DNA of 64,000 nucleotides from Nymphalis io (lineage: Eukaryota; Arthropoda; Insecta; Lepidoptera; Nymphalidae): contig NC_065897.1 of the NCBI RefSeq assembly GCF_905147045.1, positions 5,967,001 through 6,031,000 on the forward strand, written 5' to 3'. Positions 23,601 through 32,598 of this stretch are shown here, in pieces. Within the stretch, counting starts at the first letter, position 1, and every line of letters begins with the position of its first letter. The notes under the pieces are model-generated. The model was not told where the DNA came from. It saw nothing but the letters and a program-made list of their open reading frames with translations, and ran no database searches. A program made the translations under genes and the position numbers.

Positions 23601-25670
23601 CTTTTATCGTAAGAAACATGCTATTCATTTTTTCCTGCAATGGGACATCAATCTTTTTTGAATCGCTAGATTGCGATATCTTAAATACGTATATTATATC
23701 ATTAATAAATTTATTTTCTTGCAGATGATATCATGTGTATCGTACGTCGTCTTGTCCTACTGGCTAACTGACAACCCGCTTGAATCGACAAGAGCAACGC
23801 TATTTCTTGCCACAATAGTGGCTACTTCGCTCTGTGCTCAAGCATGGGGATACTTTATAGGATCTACTACACCCACAAAGGTAACTTTAGTTAAGTAACG
23901 GCTAATAACGGCATTGCTTTTTGTTTAACCGAGTACTATGCTAAGCCACCCGCTCCTCTAAGTTTGGAGTTAGTACCATCAGGCGTCTTGAATGCGGCTC
24001 GATGAATAAAATTGAAGCATTATTTCGCCATTCCAGGTTTCCTCAACATATTATTCTTCGCACGAGATAGATATTAATATCAATTAAGCACAAAATAATT
24101 CTTGTACTGATTTGAATACTTGATTTTCGCTCATTCATATATTACCATTTAATAGCAAAGGGTAAAAAGCAAATTAAAACGATAACTACTTGTACTTGTA
24201 CAGGTTTTTACTTTGAATTAATTATTTGTAAAAAAACAACATTTTAAAAATGTTACTTGATTTGAAATTCGAATCTCAATCTAATAATGAAATAGTAATC
24301 GACACGAAGATCAGGGACAATGGTTATGCGTAATTCTTTAAATCATATTCGCAATTCCAAGTTGCTTCTAAAAAATCTTAGAAATTAAACTACAATTTTA
24401 TAATGACCTGAACTCGGGACATTCTAGCCGGGATAAGATAGATAAGCCAATTAACAAGAGATATGCTTAAAACCGTTTTCATTAATCTCGCTGAAGCAAA
24501 TCTAACAATATACAATAATTTAAATCTGCGATTTTTTTTTTATATACTAATTTTAATAAAATTAATTTCTGTATTACAGATTGCTGTTTTCATAGGCCCA
24601 GTACTCGCCTGTCTATTTTCCATATTTGGTTTCTGCTTATCGTTACGTGACACGCCATACTCGTTCCGATGGCTCCACCATATCTCCTACTTCAGAGCCG
24701 GCTTTCACGTCGCTGTGCACTCCATATACGGTTTTAATAGAACAAAAATGCACTGCGCTAAAGGTAAATATAAGTATTATACATGTCAGATATATTATGT
24801 CATGGAATCGCTCTTGAGGTCTTTTAGAATTACTGTATAATAAGCGAAAGCTATTATCATTTATTAATTATAATATAATTTACTGTATTGAAACTTATTT
24901 ATGTATTATACAAGTATGATAGTTATGCTATTTGTACGTTTTTTTATTATAAAATGGGTAGACGGACTAGGCTAAAAGGCCGCCTAATGGTAAGTGGTCA
25001 CTACCGCCCATAGACATTGTTGTCAAAATGTTGTCACTCTATAACACCAATGCGCCACCTTGTGCATGTAGTTACACTTCATACCGGAATACAATTACTA
25101 AATATTGATGTTTGGTATTAGAATATGCAATGAGTGGGTAGTACCTACCCAAACGGGCTTGCACTAGACCATAACGCCAAGGTGTGTATAACAATATCCC
25201 AAGGGGGATCGAACCTACGACTTTCATATCACTGCACGGTCCTCATATCGTTGAGCTACTTATATATAGAAGTATGATAACGGATACAATGTATTTTAAT
25301 CAATATGCTTCAATTGAATTCCAATACATCAAAGATTTTATCAACTTTCAACATGCTCTATCAGGAAATTGAATGTTCAGATAAACGAGTAATTAGAAGT
25401 TTTTCATCAAATAATTATTATTCGTTATAACGAATTAAAAATTTACATTTAAAAAATGTAAAAAGCCCCAGTAACCACCAAGTAAATTAAAAAATAATTA
25501 TAATTATTTTTGCAGAGTATTGCCACTATATAACGCCAAGCAAATTCCTCGTTGAAATGGACATGGCTACTATAGACGTTGGTGTTAATATGGCAATCGT
25601 GCTTACCACCACCGTTTTGATGCATATATTGACATGTACGACGCTCTGGTACCGACTTAACAAGAGATGA
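17529..25670 (+). CDS. ABC transporter G-family half-transporter (ABCG1/white-like), gene 1
   Basis: Eleven exons join in phase into 578 residues plus stop: 17529-17646, 17936-18128, 18664-18809, 19138-19376, 21477-21611, 21794-21933, 22633-22801, 23283-23383, 23725-23880, 24580-24763 and 25516-25670. All introns are GT-AG. Counting from the visible start, the N-terminal nucleotide-binding domain has Walker A GPSGAGKT (23-30), signature LSGGQ (125-129), Walker B LLFLDE (145-150) and the H-loop His in TIHQPS (182). About six membrane segments follow, with an extracellular loop before the last helix that carries NRT and two Cys. This NBD-TMD order defines ABCG half-transporters, which dimerise; insect members of this branch are thought to export lipids or sterols. 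The first coding exon (about 40 residues) was not found. The nearest relative is gene 2 downstream. Confidence 0.94.
17936..18128 (+). CDS. ABCG gene 1, Q-loop exon
   Basis: Acceptor TTTTCCTCTAG and donor AAA/GTAAGT. It encodes ITVNGVC and [18 protein letters not shown]. The Q-loop Gln is present, but the usual QQDD spacing is changed to RQHDD. It ends in phase 0 with KEK. Confidence 0.92.
18664..18809 (+). CDS. ABCG gene 1, signature and Walker B exon
   Basis: Encodes LSGGQKRR and LLFLDEPT, the C-motif and Walker B with catalytic Glu. Acceptor TATTTGTAG, donor GTAAGT. Length 146 bp, identical to the matching exon of gene 2. Confidence 0.95.
19138..19376 (+). CDS. ABCG gene 1, D-loop and H-loop exon
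   Basis: Encodes GLDSS (D-loop), TIHQPS (H-loop) and ends [10 protein letters not shown], the family hallmark closing the nucleotide-binding domain. Length 239 bp, the same as in gene 2. Confidence 0.95.
19498..19765 (+). repeat. tRNA-derived SINE family C (C2), fullest copy
   Basis: Lies in gene 1 intron 4. The tRNA-like head has TTGGCGTGGTTGATAGA and the B box GGTTCGATTCCCACC, followed by TGTCCTGAGTCTGGGTGTAA, an A run, and the tail CAGATGGCCGTGTGTGAAAA. Fragments of the family lie at 9253-9385 and 62260-62412. Confidence 0.85.
20510..20800 (+). repeat. SINE-like family B (B4)
   Basis: Lies in gene 1 intron 4. It has GGTGGTAGGGCTTTTTGCAA, GGTACCACCCACTCATCAG, GGCACAAGGGACATAACATT and a diverged end ACATCAGGTGCCCTATTAGC. 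Confidence 0.85.
21477..21611 (+). CDS. ABCG gene 1, linker exon
   Basis: Acceptor TTTTTTTTAG, donor GTAAGA. It begins by completing the [11 protein letters not shown] motif that follows the nucleotide-binding domain, then enters the variable linker. Confidence 0.9.
21794..21933 (+). CDS. ABCG gene 1, linker to first membrane segment
   Basis: Encodes a charged linker ([15 protein letters not shown]), then [19 protein letters not shown], the pre-TM1 amphipathic element with conserved Arg. Donor GTGAGT. The exon runs 18 nt further than the equivalent gene 2 exon. Confidence 0.88.
22280..22560 (-). repeat. SINE family A (A6), in gene 1 intron 6
   Basis: Reverse copy: GAGGGCTCATCTCCCTTTGA, AATGCGAGTTAGTGGATACA, TTTCACCGTCGAAAACGAGA and CATGAAAATTCAGTGGTGG. 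The head is diverged. Confidence 0.65.
22633..22801 (+). CDS. ABCG gene 1, TM1-TM2 exon
   Basis: Encodes the hydrophobic stretches [15 protein letters not shown] and [15 protein letters not shown]. Acceptor TGTTACAG, donor GTAAGT, ending in phase 1. Confidence 0.92.
23283..23383 (+). CDS. ABCG gene 1, intracellular loop exon
   Basis: Encodes [20 protein letters not shown], matching the conserved E-x-x-x-x-x-x-E-Y/H-x-N-x-W/Y loop of ABCG proteins, then the start of TM3 ([13 protein letters not shown]). Confidence 0.9.
23725..23880 (+). CDS. ABCG gene 1, TM3-TM4 exon
   Basis: Encodes [14 protein letters not shown] and [20 protein letters not shown], two membrane segments. Acceptor TTCTTGCAG, donor GTAACT. 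Confidence 0.92.
24580..24763 (+). CDS. ABCG gene 1, TM5 and loop exon
   Basis: Encodes [20 protein letters not shown] (TM5) and the loop [20 protein letters not shown], ending at the NRTKMHC segment with a possible N-glycosylation site. Confidence 0.92.
24955..25250 (-). repeat. SINE-like family B (B5), in gene 1 last intron
   Basis: Reverse copy with TAATGGTAAGTGGTCACTAC, ATGCGCCACCTTGTGC, GAGTGGGTAGTACCTACCC and GGGCTTGCACTAGACC. Confidence 0.75.
25516..25670 (+). CDS. ABCG gene 1, final exon with TM6 and stop
   Basis: Acceptor TTTTTGCAG. It encodes [16 protein letters not shown], the conserved Cys and PxKFL-type loop, then the last helix [17 protein letters not shown], and ends WYRLNKR with TGA at 25668-25670. 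Short C-termini like this are normal for ABCG half-transporters. Confidence 0.94.
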
Positions 25671-25825
25671 AGCCCTAAGTTCGTGGCGGATTTAACTTGA
25701 TTTATAATTTAATTTATGTTTAGATAATAATAATTTAAATGTGATAAACTCAAATAATATATACGGGATAAATACCTCAAATATTATCTTAAGACCTTGG
25801 TAATTATTATGGTAGTAGAAGATAA

Positions 25826-25854
25826 AATAAAAATGGTAAAAACACATTAATAAA
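25826..25854 (+). terminator. Candidate polyadenylation signals of ABCG gene 1
   Basis: AATAAA occurs at 25826-25831 and 25849-25854, 156 and 179 nt after the stop. Either could set the 3' end. In A/T-rich DNA this motif is frequent, so support is moderate. Confidence 0.4.
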
Positions 25855-26334
25855 CACACGTATAACACAGGGACACAAAATTAGATGGAAACTAGCCTGG
25901 TGATGAAATTATCAATTTTCTAAATAGGGATATAAGATATTTTATGTTTTGTGTATATTTTCCTTTCCAATTTGAATATAAAACAGTTTTATACAATAAT
26001 ATAATGATTGAAGAAATATATTAAATCTTGTTCAAAAAATGTGATGAACATTTATATAATACGTAGATTTTCACACTAATATAAATTCATTTGGTGTGAG
26101 GGGTTAGATTTAGTGATATTTATAATTTATATTAACATCATTTCTTAATAATCATAATTTATGTACTTACAGAATGTTTCAAAGCTTTATCGAAGTTAAA
26201 TTTACCAGTTAGTAGATTAAGATTTAATTTTATAATATATGCCAGTAATTTTAATACGATTACAACAGAATGACAGTTTGACAGTTTTAAGCAAATTATA
26301 TTCAATTTCAAAATTTTGTTTCATTCTTTTGTCA

Positions 26335-26440
26335 ATCCTAACTAATATTATAAATACGAAAGTAAGTTTGTTTGTTACGCTATCACGTCGTAACTATTCA
26401 ATCGATCTAAAACTAATTGCATATAAATATGTTTACACTT
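26335..26440 (+). mobile_element. Helitron-like 5' end fragment
   Basis: CTAATATTATAAATACGAAA, then TTTGTTACGCTATCACGTCG and TATTCAATCGATCTAAAACT match the general form of lepidopteran Lep1 Helitron 5' ends. Confidence 0.45.
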
Positions 26441-26502
26441 AAATGATATTGCAATTTGTATCGGATACTTTTTTTTGATGTTGACATAGCTGTAGCTGTA
26501 GG

Positions 26503-26647
26503 TCTATTCTGTAAGAACAAACTCGAAACTGAAAAAAAATTGAGAAACGTCAGAAAGTGATATGAGACATTTACCATAATAATTATAACATTTCAAATAA
26601 GTCAATATTTTACAGGTGATTAATGAAGTGAGTTCTTACAGAATAGC
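26503..26647. mobile_element. MITE family E, copy 2
   Basis: Left end TCTATTCTGTAAGAAC and right end TTCTTACAGAATAGC form inverted ends. The interior CAAACTCGAAACTGA and GGTGATTAATGAAGTGAG match the copy at 59209-59382. Length 145 bp. Confidence 0.75.
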
Positions 26648-28145
26648 ACTGCTGGACGTCATTAATATGTTTTGTTCATAATACATAACGATAAGATTAG
26701 ATTTAAGAGAGACTAGGCGAAGTGTAATCGACAATTGTCGAAGCGATTTCGTCCAAATGCTATTTATTTGGACATATGCATATGTAATTTTCATCCACTT
26801 TGGTGTTTTCTACGAACAATTCAATTGCTATAGGATTTTGTCGATATATAGGAATAGATAGCCGTTTTCTCGTTCCAGCACTTAGTAAAAACTAAAAATA
26901 GTATCAAATTATTTGCAAACTTATCAAACTTTCGTCAAAATAATCCTAAAAACGAAGACAAACGATGAGGCAGAATCCAAAGTACTGCATTATAACTAGA
27001 CACACATATGTAATTGTAATTGGTCTATAAACAAACATAACATCAATTTTAATTCATAAAACAATTTTGACAAAAATGGCTGAGTAACAAAGAGTCCTGG
27101 ATTTACAGTTGTTGCTTAACGTATGTAGAGTATGTAAACTCAGGTTTGCCATATTTTAAGTACAAGCAAATCTTATTAAAGACTACGTCGAAAACATAAA
27201 AATATTAAAATATCATATAAAATACTGGTGCTAATAAGCTTTTGACGAAATATTTTAACATCAAAAATATATTTCATTAAAAAAAGAAATTTGTTTTATT
27301 TCAATACTTTGTCATTTTAAATTTATGAAATACAATTAAACATTTATGTTTTTAAAATATATGTGATCTAAAATAACCAATACATCAGTTTAAGTTTTAT
27401 TTAACAAAATCATCGAAAAACGTATATTTTCATTTGATAACTACATAAGACGATCCTATCGCTAAGTAAGACCTCTCCCAGACAACATTGCGCATATTCT
27501 TAGTAATATGTATCTGTGTGATTATATATTTGCATTGAAATATAATATTTTACATGCAAATAAAAGCATTCAAATTGATTTAGTTTAGATACTACTGACA
27601 TTCGTATTATCTACCTCTCTATTTTTTTAATAAACTAGAGCAGTTAGAGATAAAAACAAACACACACCGAAAACTAAGAAAAGTACAGCGAAGCAGAATA
27701 GTTTGAGTTAAGATCATTTTAGCAGAGAATAGGAAATTTTGATTATGTAATCATACTTGAACAAACCAAATATGAACCAAATACCTAATCGTTGTAGTCT
27801 CACAAACTGATAAGTCTGATCCTTAGGCAAATTATGATACACCTGCCAAGTATCATCGGAAAGGTATTGGTTATATTGCTTAAGCCGTACAGAGATATTT
27901 TTACTTTATTTAATACTGAGACATTTATAGGAAGCTAAATAAAACTCAAAAATGCGTTAATGTTTTCCAGATGGTTAAGTTGGTTGAGTTAATGAGATTT
28001 CATCATTTCACAGACGGCATAGTCGTATTTGCTAGAAGTGTAACAGATAATACAGTATAACTAGCAACAACGAGTCTGAGGTAGTTCGTCATTGAATGCC
28101 ATGATTATAACTAATGTTGCACATACATTAGGATATATAGATTAA
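26648..28145. other. AT-rich intergenic stretch
   Basis: No gene is recognised between the MITE and the Harbinger element. I see no conserved repeat of note. Confidence 0.45.
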
Positions 28146-28163
28146 GGGCGTGTACACAAAACT

Positions 28164-28183
28164 GCGATGCGACGTCGCATCGC
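28164..28183. repeat. 20-bp perfect palindrome inside the Harbinger left end
   Basis: GCGATGCGACGTCGCATCGC is its own reverse complement. It overlaps the inner part of the terminal repeat, and its half-site recurs in both subterminal regions, as expected of a transposase-binding site. Confidence 0.7.
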
Positions 28184-28259
28184 AAAAATCTGCGAGCTCC
28201 CTCTACGCATCGCAAGAACTTGCGAATTGATTCGCATCGCGCATTCCTGCAATGTTGCG

Positions 28260-28445
28260 TCACACTTGTTGACGCCATTTTAGTTCGCTCAGGGACAGCG
28301 TGTGGGCGTTAATGGGCCGGTGAAATATTCGCCACTTATTGACCAGTATGCCGAAAGTACACTCGACATATCTTCTTGCCCTACTCAAACGGTAGTTGAA
28401 TACTCTTTGTTTAACAGACAAATGTTTGCCAGAATAAGGACGCAT
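28260..28445 (-). pseudogene. Harbinger transposase, C-terminal fragment
   Basis: A 61-codon minus-strand frame contains RVFNYRLSRARRYVECTFGI and NKWRIFHRPI. This is the highly conserved C-terminal block of PIF/Harbinger (HARBI1-like) nucleases, where the Glu in the VE-x-x-FG motif is the third DDE residue. The preceding domain with the two Asp residues is absent, so this is a remnant. It lies inside the TIR-bounded element. Confidence 0.85.
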
Positions 28446-28667
28446 GACATTATTCGAAATAGAAAAAGCTCTAAGATTTTTCTAACTCAAGCATATTAAG
28501 CACACTTTCAACTGAAGAAGACTTTGATTTTTCGTATTTCGATTGTAATATTTTAAAAACTCTTTTCTCAATAAAAACTAATGTAAACAATTATTGTTTT
28601 ACTTTACTTACCGGATAGTGAGGCCAATCATTTCCAGAGGCATAACAGGAATTCTCCCCTTGTACGA

Positions 28668-28904
28668 TTATTTCTGAAGATATGGTGAAAATAAACTTAA
28701 AAGCTCTTCGAATGAAGATATGCTCATTCTAAAATACTCCAAAAATTTTTTTTCGTCGGTTTTCAAAGCTTTATATTTTTGAAGAAAATAGTTTCCATCG
28801 GGATTCATAATAGTAATAAATGGATGAACCCAAAATCTTCTTTGTTTCTTTTTCCTGTATCTCCTAAGCAATAATAAAAGTGCACACTTCTTTTTACGAT
28901 CCAT
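28668..28904 (-). pseudogene. Harbinger transposase, N-terminal fragment
   Basis: A 78-codon frame begins MDRKKKCALLLLLRRYRKKK, followed by RRFWVHPF and SFEELLSLFSPYLQK. This matches the start of HARBI1-like proteins (basic start, RRxWVHPI, F-x-x-LL-x-x-x-x-P-x-L-x-K). The frame stops where the conserved core would begin. Between this piece and the C-terminal piece (28446-28667) I see no catalytic-core coding. Confidence 0.78.
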
Positions 28905-29537
28905 GTCACGACCTAGTTTTCAATTCAAAATACGTTTAGTACGGTTAACGGTCGTCGAAGGAATGGTCACCCTGGGAGACGCCTTGCCGCACGAAATCGC
29001 ATCGCAGCAATTCGTGTCGTAATTTTCTGCGTTGCGAATTCGCATCGCGTCGCATCGCAGTTTTGTGTACAAACCCTAAAAAAAATAGCTTTAATTTGAA
29101 AGAAGTATTGCAGCTATATTACTGTTCAAGCGTTAATATTAGAAAAATACACGAAATAGCAATACTACCCTGTCGTACATACATAAGGCTCCTAGTCGTA
29201 GTCGCTGAGAAAGAATAGGGTCTTACAGGAATTTTTGAAAAGTGTCTCTATTAGATTTTATAATGCTAATAAAACATTACCAAAACCACAAAATATTTAT
29301 TCAATAAGTTTCATAAATCGTTAAAATTTTACATTTTCAAATTTCGCGCGTAATTTGTCGAAAACGCTGGACGGAGGGGACGCCATATTGCTCTATAGGC
29401 AGGATGTCAGTTGGCTGTGTAAAGAAATGTTACGAAATTAATAAAAATAAAAAACGGACGATGATGATATTTTCTTTATCTATCGACTCCATGCTTGATC
29501 TCCAGTAGGCGTGGGTATTTGGGCGAGGAGAATACTT

Positions 29538-29675
29538 CTAGAAATTTAACAATAAATTGGATAACGCTCCACCAAACACGTAGCACGCTCCTCTTGACAT
29601 CAGCTGGTCTTCTTGTCGTAATGGCGGTCCTGCCACATATGAAGCACTAGCGTTCGGTGTTGTGTTAGAGTACAT
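29538..29675 (-). other. Unrecognised 45-codon frame in a GC-rich block
   Basis: On the minus strand a frame from ATG at 29675 to TAG at 29540 has unusually balanced composition, including AGPPLRQEDQLMSRGACYVF and FGGALSNLLLNF. I do not recognise the family. It could be the first exon of an unannotated gene, a processed-gene relic or chance. Confidence 0.2.
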
Positions 29676-30200
29676 GAGACTGGCCGATAACTGTTGCTAG
29701 GTTACCATTCGTGCCAGATCGTTTACTGTCGTAATCAAATGCGTCAATGTCGCTAAAATACGCTGATCAGTTGACACTTGAGACTGTTTTAGTTTACATA
29801 GGCATGACGTAATAGCGTGGCGGCTACTATTTCATGGTATAAAAAAACTGATAATTTTATATTGAATTTTAAAATTTATTATATTTTACGATTGTTTTTT
29901 GTCTATCTCAATAATATATTTTTCAATTTTTTTTCATATAGTGTTAAATACCTGCTAACTGTCAACGCAAAATGGAAAGAACCATGCTGCGACTAAAACA
30001 AACCGATAGCATCATTGTTATAAGAAACAACACTAAAATATATATATACTATCAAATCAATCAAATCGCTTAAATAGCATTGGATGACACATATTATATA
30101 GAATAATTTATAACAGGCACACAAAACACGTAACGGAATGCTACCATAGGAAAAAAGCAATAAAGAAACCGAGAAAAGATAGACCCCTGTCTAGAGGGGA

Positions 30201-30234
30201 CAAAAATGTCCCCTCTGTAGAGGGGACATTTTTG
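30201..30234. repeat. Perfect 16-bp hairpin within a compound palindrome
   Basis: Arms 30201-30216 and 30219-30234 are exact complements with a 2-nt loop. A third copy of AGAGGGGACA lies just upstream at about 30193-30202, so GAGGGGAC and GTCCCCTC alternate three times. Confidence 0.85.
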
Positions 30235-31119
30235 AACAAAGAGTGAACGTAAATGAATGAGAAAGAAAAAGAGATGAGTAGAGGGATTTAGCTGGTGTCT
30301 ATACTACATAGACAAATACTACATATTTGGTAGATATTATATTTATTATTTTATTTTACCTGATTATTTAATATAATTCAAATAATGAAGTAATATATGT
30401 ATATGAATTCTATACACTCATAAGAAAATGTTTTATTAATCTTATCAACGAATTTTTAAGTGCAATGAAAACAACATACATGCCTTAAACTGTACTTTTT
30501 ATTGAATTTAGTTTACGATTTTTAATTTTAATTACATTTAAAATATGAATTGTCTATATAATATTTTAATTGTTAAATCATGATTCATGAAATCGTGATA
30601 TTGATAATGCATACGATATCATAAAGAAAAAAGATTAAAACCGAGGCATTAAGCAAATAAAATCGATATGGCATAGTGGACGAGAGGATATCAAATGAAC
30701 ATCGCAAATCCATGTTCATTCACAGACTATATTTGTGGCGACTGGCGTGAGCGGCAATGTCTTATATCCCATAAGGTATAATTAAAAATAGCACATGAAC
30801 GACATGAAATAGAAAACAAATGCATAGTATAAAATGCAAATATTTATAACAATACGACAAAACAAACGTAAACGACAAACGTCGCTAACTAATGAAAGCA
30901 CATGGTGTGCTACAAGGGAACGTTTTGTGACTAAAATAATCTATGCTATGAATTATTTTGTGGGAAATACAAACAAAAATATAAATTTCAGTGCAGATCC
31001 CCAACCTTGAAAAAATATATTTAGTTGTAAAATATGAATAGTATCAAAGTTAATATAAAAGAACCTTTTTTAAGCCAAGTTTGGCGGCATTATTCAAAGT
31101 ATACAACGTGTACGTATAT

Positions 31120-31350
31120 ATTTACTGGTGGTAGGGCTTTGTGCAAGCTCGTGGGTAGGTACCATCCACTCATCAGATATTCTACCGCAAAACACCAGTA
31201 CTTGGTATTGTTGTGTTCCGGTTTGAAGGGTGAGTGAGCCAGTGGCACTCACAATAACAGGCACAAGGGACATACACTGCCAATGTATATGGGCGTTGGT
31301 GACCACTTACCATCAGGTGGCCCATATGCTCGTCCGCCTATACCTATACT
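31120..31350 (+). repeat. SINE-like family B (B6)
   Basis: Well-preserved copy lacking the middle third. It has GGTGGTAGGGCTTTGTGCAA, GGTTTGAAGGGTGAGTGAGC, then directly ACTGCCAATGTATATGGGCG and CCACTTACCATCAGGTGGCC. Confidence 0.88.
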
Positions 31351-31368
31351 ATAAGTATTACGATGTAT

Positions 31369-31446
31369 ATTATAATAAATAATATTATATTTTAGTCACC
31401 AGCATACTATTATAATAAATAATATTATATATTACTCACCAGCAGC
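31369..31446. repeat. Two-unit tandem repeat, period 40
   Basis: The unit beginning TATAATAAATAATATTATAT (31371) recurs at 31411, and TCACCAGCA closes both units. A small local duplication. Confidence 0.8.
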
Positions 31447-32300
31447 GCCGTGAAAGAAATTCGCCCAATCGCACCAATTGAACGGAACTGGTTTAAAAAA
31501 CTTACTAGACTACATACACATACTAAAAGGTGAAATAAAATAAAATTTTGTAATGGCATTGTTTGTCAGCATTAATACCAGCACTATTTCAAAGATACGA
31601 AGATAAGCACCACCGTCTGCAGCCATTTTAGAATTATATTGTTATTGCAATGGCTACGTAAAATTTGAATGAAACTCTACTAAGTATTACGTTTTGAAAG
31701 TTCTCCCCTTGAAATTAAATAATAAAAATTTCGACTCAAATTTTTGGATTTGTAATAACTGCCTCGACTAACTCGAGGATTACTAAAATCATATCTTAAA
31801 GTACGCCTTATTTATGTGAAACAACGCTTGATTGTTCTAACGAAATCTTAAATATTTAACAATTTTATCCAACTCTACTAAGTAAGTAAAAAAATTAAAA
31901 CATACCTTTGAATGATGTAATTTTTTTTTTACCTAAAAAACTCGTAAGTACCCAACAGTTATTTCACCCTCAAACATAAATATTTTATACAGCTGCGTTC
32001 CGGTTTTGAGTTAAGCAAAAGAGAGATAGAGAAAGCGTCTTAAATTCCATATAATAAAGTACTAGTAAACAATCATTGAACCTTACAAGTTGTAGACACT
32101 ACTATTGTTAGTTCGGTTAAGCTAAAGGCACAACGCACAAGATGACAGATCTTACACATACAGTTTCATGTTAAAGGTCTACTGATGTCCATTGTCAATC
32201 CATTTGCATTCCGTTATCTGTTTACGATAACCACAATCAGCAGCTGCTTAGTTGGACAACTGTCAAGTAATAGGGTGGGGAGAACGACCGATAATTTCAT
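31447..32300. other. Intergenic stretch upstream of ABCG gene 2
   Basis: A/T-rich without a recognisable gene until the promoter-like region near 32320. The ATG-led frames at 32185 and 32357 lie in the putative leader and match nothing. Confidence 0.4.
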
Positions 32301-32320
32301 AGTAGAAACGCCTGCGCAAC

Positions 32321-32477
32321 TCAGTGTGCCGCTAATCGCCCCCGCGTTAAGGCGTCTTGCCATCGTCGTGTCGCGTCATCTCTTTGTTTACAACTAACAC
32401 TAACAATTCTTTGTGTTCTGGAAATGGCAACTCAACTCTTTGTTCTTGTGTAGTTACCCTCTGTGTTCATCAAAGAA
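32321..32477 (+). promoter_or_regulatory. Putative initiator and 5' leader of ABCG gene 2
   Basis: An arthropod initiator-like TCAGTG at 32321-32326 is followed by GC-richer DNA with no TATA box at the expected distance. The leader would be about 155 nt up to the start codon at 32478. The 5' end is inferred from one short motif and composition. Confidence 0.3.
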
Positions 32478-32598
32478 ATGGCTGTCGACACACAGTCCGA
32501 CTCACAGGAAACCAACTCGACATCGTTGGTGGAAGACTCTTTAAACATTACCTTCAAAAACATCAGCTACAAAGTTCGACATGGTTTCTTTGCTGGAG
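32478..32598 (+). CDS. ABCG gene 2, first coding exon
   Basis: ATG at 32478 has a purine at -3 and G at +4. It encodes [14 protein letters not shown], then [20 protein letters not shown], with donor GTGAGC in phase 1. The [10 protein letters not shown] block is typical of the region before Walker A and supports this start. Confidence 0.87.

Larger units (their letters stand above)
28146..29076 (-). mobile_element. PIF/Harbinger DNA transposon remnant with intact TIRs and TSD
   Basis: The element is 931 bp. Its first 29 bases match the reverse complement of its last 29 bases with two mismatches (shared core TGTACACAAAACTGCG), and TAA flanks both sides (28143-28145 and 29077-29079), the 3-bp TWA duplication typical of PIF/Harbinger. 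Subterminal regions repeat GCATCGC several times. The transposase lies on the minus strand with its middle deleted. The ends look usable in trans if an active relative exists. Confidence 0.88.
29080..31119. other. Intergenic stretch with a GC-richer block
   Basis: Mostly A/T-rich. From about 29490 to 29830 it is GC-richer and holds a 45-codon minus-strand frame (29538-29675). A compound palindrome lies at 30190-30234. No recognisable gene. Confidence 0.45.

Noticed and set aside
24463..24840. A 125-codon open frame as an independent membrane protein
   Set aside because: The hydrophobic coding part is gene 1 exon 24580-24763. The ends of the frame are intron read-through.
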